64,000 bases of DNA from Strobilurus pachycystidiatus (taxonomy: Eukaryota; Basidiomycota; Agaricomycetes; Agaricales; Physalacriaceae): assembly GCA_019915135.1 (NCBI GenBank), contig JAHLMK010000006.1, positions 1 through 64,000 on the forward strand. The letters run 5' to 3'. Shown here in pieces: positions 59,912-64,000 of the stretch (positions within the stretch are counted from its first letter, which is position 1; every line of letters starts with the position of its first letter). The notes below the pieces were generated by a model that was given only the letters and a program-made list of their open reading frames with translations, ran no database searches and was not told the DNA's origin. A program made the translations under genes and the position numbers.

Positions 59912-60147
59912 TTTCGTGGCGGAGATCAATCACGTCTTCCTAGATCTCAGTGTAGTCTGAAGACTTCGTTTTGTTACAAAGAAATACAATTTGATTGGAT
60001 CTACAAAACTAAGTCTGATTAAGAAAGTCAACAGGTGACACTGGTTGCCGTGAGTTGGGTGAAGGGGAAACGGGAAAGACTGCGAAACATTCGAGTCGAA
60101 ACCGTTTCTCCAAGTGACGAGCTGAGTGAGATGGGATCCGATACCCC
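59912..60147. repeat. Ngaro split direct repeat, outer B copy (236 bp)
   Basis: It is 236 bp and repeated at 60429-60664 in the same orientation with one noticed difference (GACTTCG against GACTTTG). Its outer edge at 59912 is the predicted 3' end of the retrotransposon, which is transcribed on the minus strand. Confidence 0.85.
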
Positions 60148-60428
60148 GTCTCACCGTAGCTCTAAACAACCAGCCATCAATACAAAATGGCTCTCTAACT
60201 TCTCTGAAGTTCTGCTGCTGCTGCTCTGCAGAGGTCGGGGTGGGTGGGCCAAAGAAGTAGAACCCAGACTGGCGATGCTTGCGTTCGCAGTCGCTGGGTA
60301 CCCGAAGACTGAGATGATGACCGTGAGCGAGAAAGAAGCGCGTTCTCGATCACGTGAGACGTTCTCTGATCTTGCACGAAACAGCGCCTCGATTCCTCCT
60401 TCCCGCGCCAGCCCCCTCGAGGCTTCTA
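60148..60428. repeat. Predicted A repeat of the Ngaro element
   Basis: It is the 281-bp segment between the two B copies. In Ngaro elements the 3' end has the order B1-A2-B2, and A2 is a copy of the 5' terminal repeat A1. A1 would lie beyond the window, so identity cannot be tested here. Confidence 0.55.
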
Positions 60429-60664
60429 TTTCGTGGCGGAGATCAATCACGTCTTCCTAGATCTCAGTGTAGTCTGAAGACTTTGTTTTGTTACAAAGAA
60501 ATACAATTTGATTGGATCTACAAAACTAAGTCTGATTAAGAAAGTCAACAGGTGACACTGGTTGCCGTGAGTTGGGTGAAGGGGAAACGGGAAAGACTGC
60601 GAAACATTCGAGTCGAAACCGTTTCTCCAAGTGACGAGCTGAGTGAGATGGGATCCGATACCCC
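60429..60664. repeat. Ngaro split direct repeat, inner B copy (236 bp)
   Basis: Near-identical to 59912-60147; it lies about 85 bp downstream of the recombinase stop codon. Confidence 0.85.
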
Positions 60665-60748
60665 ACCTGGGAAACCAAGTCGACTGCGCGTCGCGATCCC
60701 AAAACGAGCGAGACAACCCCAAGCCACGGCAAGCTGTCGCCTGTGTAC

Positions 60749-61780
60749 CTAGGCTGTCCCCCTCTTCGTCCCCTCCCCCTTAGCAATCCCTTCGATGTGA
60801 ATGACTCCCAATGCGTCTAGTTTGCGCCAATATCTCATGAACGCGTCCGACGACCATCTTCCCATCGCTCGCACTACGTCCGGATTGACCCCGTTCAGCA
60901 AGAAGAACGTTGTCCCTCCGATCCGAAAGCAATGGCCTGAGAGGCGCGCAAACCCGGCCTTCTCCCATACCTCGTTGCATCTCGCCATGAATGCCCTCGC
61001 CGTCAGGACTTTCCTCGTCCCGGCTACTTCCAGATACGACGCCAGCGGGGAACTGTCTTCCAGCTCGTTCGCCTGAATATGAAACTCGAGGGCCGCTGTC
61101 GGGCAGGCGTCGCCTAACTCCGGTTGCGCGCAGATGACCACCCTCTCTCCCTTCTCCTTTTTCGTCTTGGACCATGGCAGGTCGAGATGGCGCGATCCCT
61201 TCTGAGAGAAAGGCCGACCCAAGTCGCCCTTCGTCGGGTGCTTCCTCGGATTGAAATCCTCCAAACGCTCCGAGGTCGGCAACATCTCGCCCGCTCTCAT
61301 CTGGGCAAAGGTGAGCGGGGACGCTATCCCCAGGACCGCTATATCCTTCGGCTCCGTCATGTCCAAACCATTCGCTAGAACTTGCAGGTGTTCAACCGTC
61401 ACCGGCTCTCGCGGCTCTCGTTTGTTGATCCTTGGAGCTTCGCGTTGGACGCCTTCCATCACATAGCCCAACTGAATAGACGGCTCCCATGGTAAACCGT
61501 TCAGAACATGAAACGCTCGGACGCCGTAGAGCTTGGCGCGGACTCCTCCGCTCCCGTTTTTCCCCAGCCAAGATGCTGCGAAGTTCTCGAGGTGTCCATG
61601 CTGGGCCGGGAATCTAACCCCCTTGTCCAGACCGACGTTGTCCGCCCAGTGAAGATAAGCCCGAAGTCCCGCCTCGTGTTGCTTCCTCGTTCCTCTCGCC
61701 CAAGCGTTCTGGATGGACTGTCTAGTTCGAAATGGGATGTCGGGGAGATAGTCGACGTATTGTGCCCTAGTCGATTCCAT
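60749..61780 (-). CDS. Ngaro/DIRS tyrosine recombinase
   Basis: The 343-codon frame starts MESTRAQYVDYLPDIPFRTR. An N-terminal SAM-like helical DNA-binding region contains WARGTRKQHEAGLRAYLHW. The catalytic part shows the first Arg in FAQMRAGEML, the H-x-x-R box in LSGHCFRIGGTTFFLLNG, the following GRWSSDAF and the nucleophilic Tyr in MRYWRKL. These are the R...H-x-x-R...Y residues of the phage-integrase family as found in DIRS and Ngaro elements. The enzyme integrates circular cDNA without target duplication. All catalytic residues are present and the frame is intact. Confidence 0.92.
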   Translation of the reverse strand: MESTRAQYVDYLPDIPFRTRQSIQNAWARGTRKQHEAGLRAYLHWADNVGLDKGVRFPAQHGHLENFAASWLGKNGSGGVRAKLYGVRAFHVLNGLPWEPSIQLGYVMEGVQREAPRINKREPREPVTVEHLQVLANGLDMTEPKDIAVLGIASPLTFAQMRAGEMLPTSERLEDFNPRKHPTKGDLGRPFSQKGSRHLDLPWSKTKKEKGERVVICAQPELGDACPTAALEFHIQANELEDSSPLASYLEVAGTRKVLTARAFMARCNEVWEKAGFARLSGHCFRIGGTTFFLLNGVNPDVVRAMGRWSSDAFMRYWRKLDALGVIHIEGIAKGEGTKRGTA

Positions 61781-62096
61781 GAAGTCGACTGGGGTCTTGC
61801 GCTGCTGCGTGCGGAGACGTCCCGCGCCTATTCCTTCTCAGCGCACATTTCCAATCCTATGCTCGTAGCGCACCTTTTCCCTGCTTCTTGGCGGTATCGC
61901 TCGGCATGTTGCTTAGATTCGCTTTGTGAGGATGTGGATGATGTGAGATCAGCGACGATCTTCGCTCCCAAAACAGCTCGATCGTGTTAGATCTCATAAA
62001 ACCTCCGCAGTGTGACCTGTTTGGCTCTATCCTTGAGCTTATTTCTGATTCTTCTTCGCCGGCGCTTAGCAAACCGTGACTCATCTTTGAACCACC

Positions 62097-62719
62097 ATGG
62101 CTACGCCCTCCGCCTCTCTTCGAGGCCTCAGCGCCGTCCGGATTCGCGCTCAAGGGAAAATCCGCAAACTCATCGACAGCCTTCGAACCGTTCACGACTT
62201 AGTCCTTAGCGAATACCAAGATCGTACGTTCTCGCTGCTCCCTTTCATGAACAATTTCTCAATCTTATCTTCCAGACGTTCACGAGCGCGTCTCTACCGC
62301 CCTCTCCAGTGATTTCAAACAGGATCTAGTTAGCGCTGATAGTACGTGCATTTTCTGGTTATCTTCCAGTTTCTCACACCGTGTGGCAGGTCTCGCTAAC
62401 GAGCTCACCGACCGCACCCCCGCCGGCGTATACTCTCCCCTCTCCGGCAAGGGGGAAGTTGGCGGAATGCTCGCTCATCGTGGCAAGATGCAGTGGGCCG
62501 AGGCTTTTGAGTACATGGGTGTTCGTACCCTAAACGACCTGCGAATTTTATCCGCCCTGTGTGCGTGCCCCTTCCTTTTCTTCTGCCTTTTTTCCTCATC
62601 GTTCGTTAGACAAATCTAGCGGCACCCAAGTTCGAGCTCTCATGAGCGAGGCCCTCGTCGTTGACGAGCTGTCTCCTGAGATGGATACTCTCGATGACAT
62701 GTTAGACCCGTATCCCTAA
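62097..62719 (+). CDS. Opposite-strand spliced gene inside the Ngaro element (153 aa)
   Basis: Exons are 62097-62223, 62276-62341, 62390-62558 and 62620-62719, with three GT-AG introns (52, 48 and 61 nt). They sum to 462 nt, giving 153 residues. The start has a good context (CCACCATGG). The product begins MATPSASLRGLSAVRIRAQG, is helical through LIDSLRTVHDLVLSEYQD and VSTALSSDFKQDL, has a central ANELTDRTPAGVYSPLSGKG and ends in an acidic helix (SEALVVDELSPEMDTLDDM). It lies entirely between the RT/RNase H and recombinase genes and on the other strand. I recognise no family. It could be an accessory protein of the element or a captured host gene. Confidence 0.65.
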
Positions 62720-62996
62720 TTAATGACGAGATCCTCTATTTCTTGTACTTGTAGTTCAAAGAGACTTGCCCCGCCAACTTCCAGCTTCTCCGTTTGTCGA
62801 TGAATAAAAAATTTTTTGTTGCAATCTTTGACACTGCCTGGCCGGTCTCTGAAATCCCTCAAGCTTTCCAGTCGTTGAAGACCGAACGGCTAAACCGGCT
62901 CAAGTACAACGCGAATGAAAGGTGCTTATTGCTAATCCTGATTGATGACTCCACCAAGCTTTTCTGAACCAGAAGACCAATCTATTAATTCTAATT
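62720..62996. other. Convergent 3' ends within the retroelement
   Basis: It is the spacer between the stop codons of the plus-strand spliced gene and the minus-strand RT/RNase H gene; AT-rich, no gene. Confidence 0.5.
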
Positions 62997-64000
62997 CTAC
63001 AAATCTTCGTATGCTACCGAGTGCTTAACGAAAGGTTTCAAATGGTGCGGGATCCTCGGAGGGTATTGGAGCAAGTCCTTCTTCTCCCCAAATTCGCCCC
63101 GTGAGGGCGCGTCCGCTGTGTTCACCTTTGTGTTCACATACTCTATCGTGAGCCAAATCCCATAGTCCTGCATCAAGCTGACGATGCGGCGTAGGATCGC
63201 GTTCTGCTGGCGGCCTCTCGAGTAGCCGGCCTTCAGACCTCCGATGACGCCCTGGTTATCCGACCGTAGACGGATGTGGGTATTCTTGTACCCCGCCGCG
63301 TGCAATGTCCGCAATGCCAACTCGATGACGACCATCTCTCCCCAGCCAATATCTCTGCCCTCAGATTTCCATCCCTCCTTGAATTCCCATGCCAACCAAC
63401 GTCCGTTCAGCACCAGACCCATTCCCCAGGAGGTTGACGCGTCGACCATAATCTCTACGTCCTCTCTGATGGGTCCCGGGGTCACACAAGTCATCCCCAG
63501 GAAATCCTTTCCCAGCTGGTCGTACCACCAGACCAAATCTTCCGCCAGCGAAGCCGACACCTTGTGTGCGATGAATCCTGGGACGCCTTCCTTGAAACTT
63601 GCCCGTAACCGATAGAGCAACGGCATCCTTGAGCGACCCTCCGGGCAGATCAAACAGACATGGTTGAGCGTCCCCGCTATCGAGTCCACCTCCTTCCTCG
63701 TCATCAAAGCTCCCTTCCTCAAAAACTTCTCCAGCTTCCCTCTGTACTTCGTCTTCTTTTTCGCCGGGAGCTGAACGACCTTCGACACCAAGTCCCACTC
63801 GAAGCCAATATAGGTGAAGGCTGAGCTGAAGGGTACGAACTTGTCGGGCGCCCACGGCCAACCCAGCTTTTCCGCTACCTTCCAGACTAGACTCGCGTCG
63901 TAGGCGTAAACGAAGGTACCGTCCTTCGTGCGGCCCTTTGGGTAGCGGAAGAAGATAAAATTGTCCACCCACTTCAACACCGCTTCCACTCCGGCGAACA
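62997..64000 (-). CDS. Ngaro/DIRS reverse transcriptase-RNase H (3' part)
   Basis: The frame continues out of the window; the visible part from 63989 reads EAVLKWVDNFIFFRYPKG, corresponding to the RT active-site strand (usually VDD or similar; here VDN). It continues through thumb-region sequence such as FTYIGFEWDLVSKVVQLP and RKEVDSIAGTLNHVC. The RNase H domain has all four acidic residues: the Asp in EIMVDASTSWGMGL, the Glu in GEMVVIELALRTL, the Asp in RLRSDNQGVIGG and the Asp in VNTADAPSRG. The stop is at 62997-62999. RT-RNase H converts element RNA to DNA. Replacement of the second active-site Asp by Asn should be checked against relatives. Confidence 0.9.
   Translation of the reverse strand, partial: FAGVEAVLKWVDNFIFFRYPKGRTKDGTFVYAYDASLVWKVAEKLGWPWAPDKFVPFSSAFTYIGFEWDLVSKVVQLPAKKKTKYRGKLEKFLRKGALMTRKEVDSIAGTLNHVCLICPEGRSRMPLLYRLRASFKEGVPGFIAHKVSASLAEDLVWWYDQLGKDFLGMTCVTPGPIREDVEIMVDASTSWGMGLVLNGRWLAWEFKEGWKSEGRDIGWGEMVVIELALRTLHAAGYKNTHIRLRSDNQGVIGGLKAGYSRGRQQNAILRRIVSLMQDYGIWLTIEYVNTKVNTADAPSRGEFGEKKDLLQYPPRIPHHLKPFVKHSVAYEDL

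Larger units (their letters stand above)
59912..64000 (-). mobile_element. Ngaro/DIRS-type tyrosine-recombinase retrotransposon, 3' part
   Basis: On the minus strand the order is RT/RNase H (63989-62997), a spacer with an opposite-strand gene, tyrosine recombinase (61780-60749) and split direct repeats B1-A2-B2 (60664-59912). RT before recombinase with 3' split direct repeats is the Ngaro layout; no integrase or long terminal repeats are present. The 5' part (Gag, start of RT, A1) lies past 64000. Repeat copies are almost identical and both enzyme frames are open, so the insertion is recent. Confidence 0.85.

Overview
The window is nuclear DNA of a filamentous basidiomycete, most likely an agaricomycete. 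The evidence is small GT-AG introns of about 40-60 nt in almost every gene, an F-box protein of the agaric type, a MYND protein, agaric-type serine-rich single-pass membrane proteins, a CaaX-ending pheromone-like precursor and a tyrosine-recombinase retrotransposon. Bacterial operon features are absent. Several genes are broken or duplicated, so this looks like a rapidly changing accessory region with a few conserved genes.

0-13.8 kb: the 3' end of a protein ending in a degenerate J-domain-like HPDRW module, two further genes with that module (one frameshifted, one intact coiled coil), a two-exon Ifi-6-16 (ISG12)-like gene, an eleven-exon DUF4336 gene, a type I membrane protein with a poly-arginine juxtamembrane stretch, a putative mating-pheromone precursor ending in CVIA, a locally duplicated non-coding stretch, and FKBP12.

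13.8-31 kb: an F-box protein, a second Ifi-6-16-like gene, a 689-residue membrane protein of unknown family, three tandem 256-residue paralogues sharing an 18-nt upstream element, a decayed trypsin-fold gene, and a long-chain acyl-CoA synthetase.

31-45 kb: an array of short intron-like units and coding relics on the minus strand, a carboxylesterase, an F-box relic, and a nest of two non-autonomous DNA transposons. The inner one has a 9-bp target duplication and 119-bp inverted repeats. The outer one has an 8-bp target duplication and inverted repeats of about 340 bp.

45-64 kb: a small basic protein, a MYND zinc-finger protein, PSP1, a hairpin-forming repeat cluster, a second acyl-CoA synthetase paralogue, and the 3' part of a Ngaro-type retrotransposon (RT/RNase H, tyrosine recombinase, split direct repeats). 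Between its RT/RNase H and recombinase genes the retrotransposon carries an opposite-strand gene with three introns.

Housekeeping-type functions are FKBP12, PSP1 and the two acyl-CoA synthetases (fatty-acid activation). The rest are lineage-specific families or mobile DNA. Splice sites were read by eye. Those whose exons sum to a multiple of three and restore the family sequence are stated with exact coordinates.
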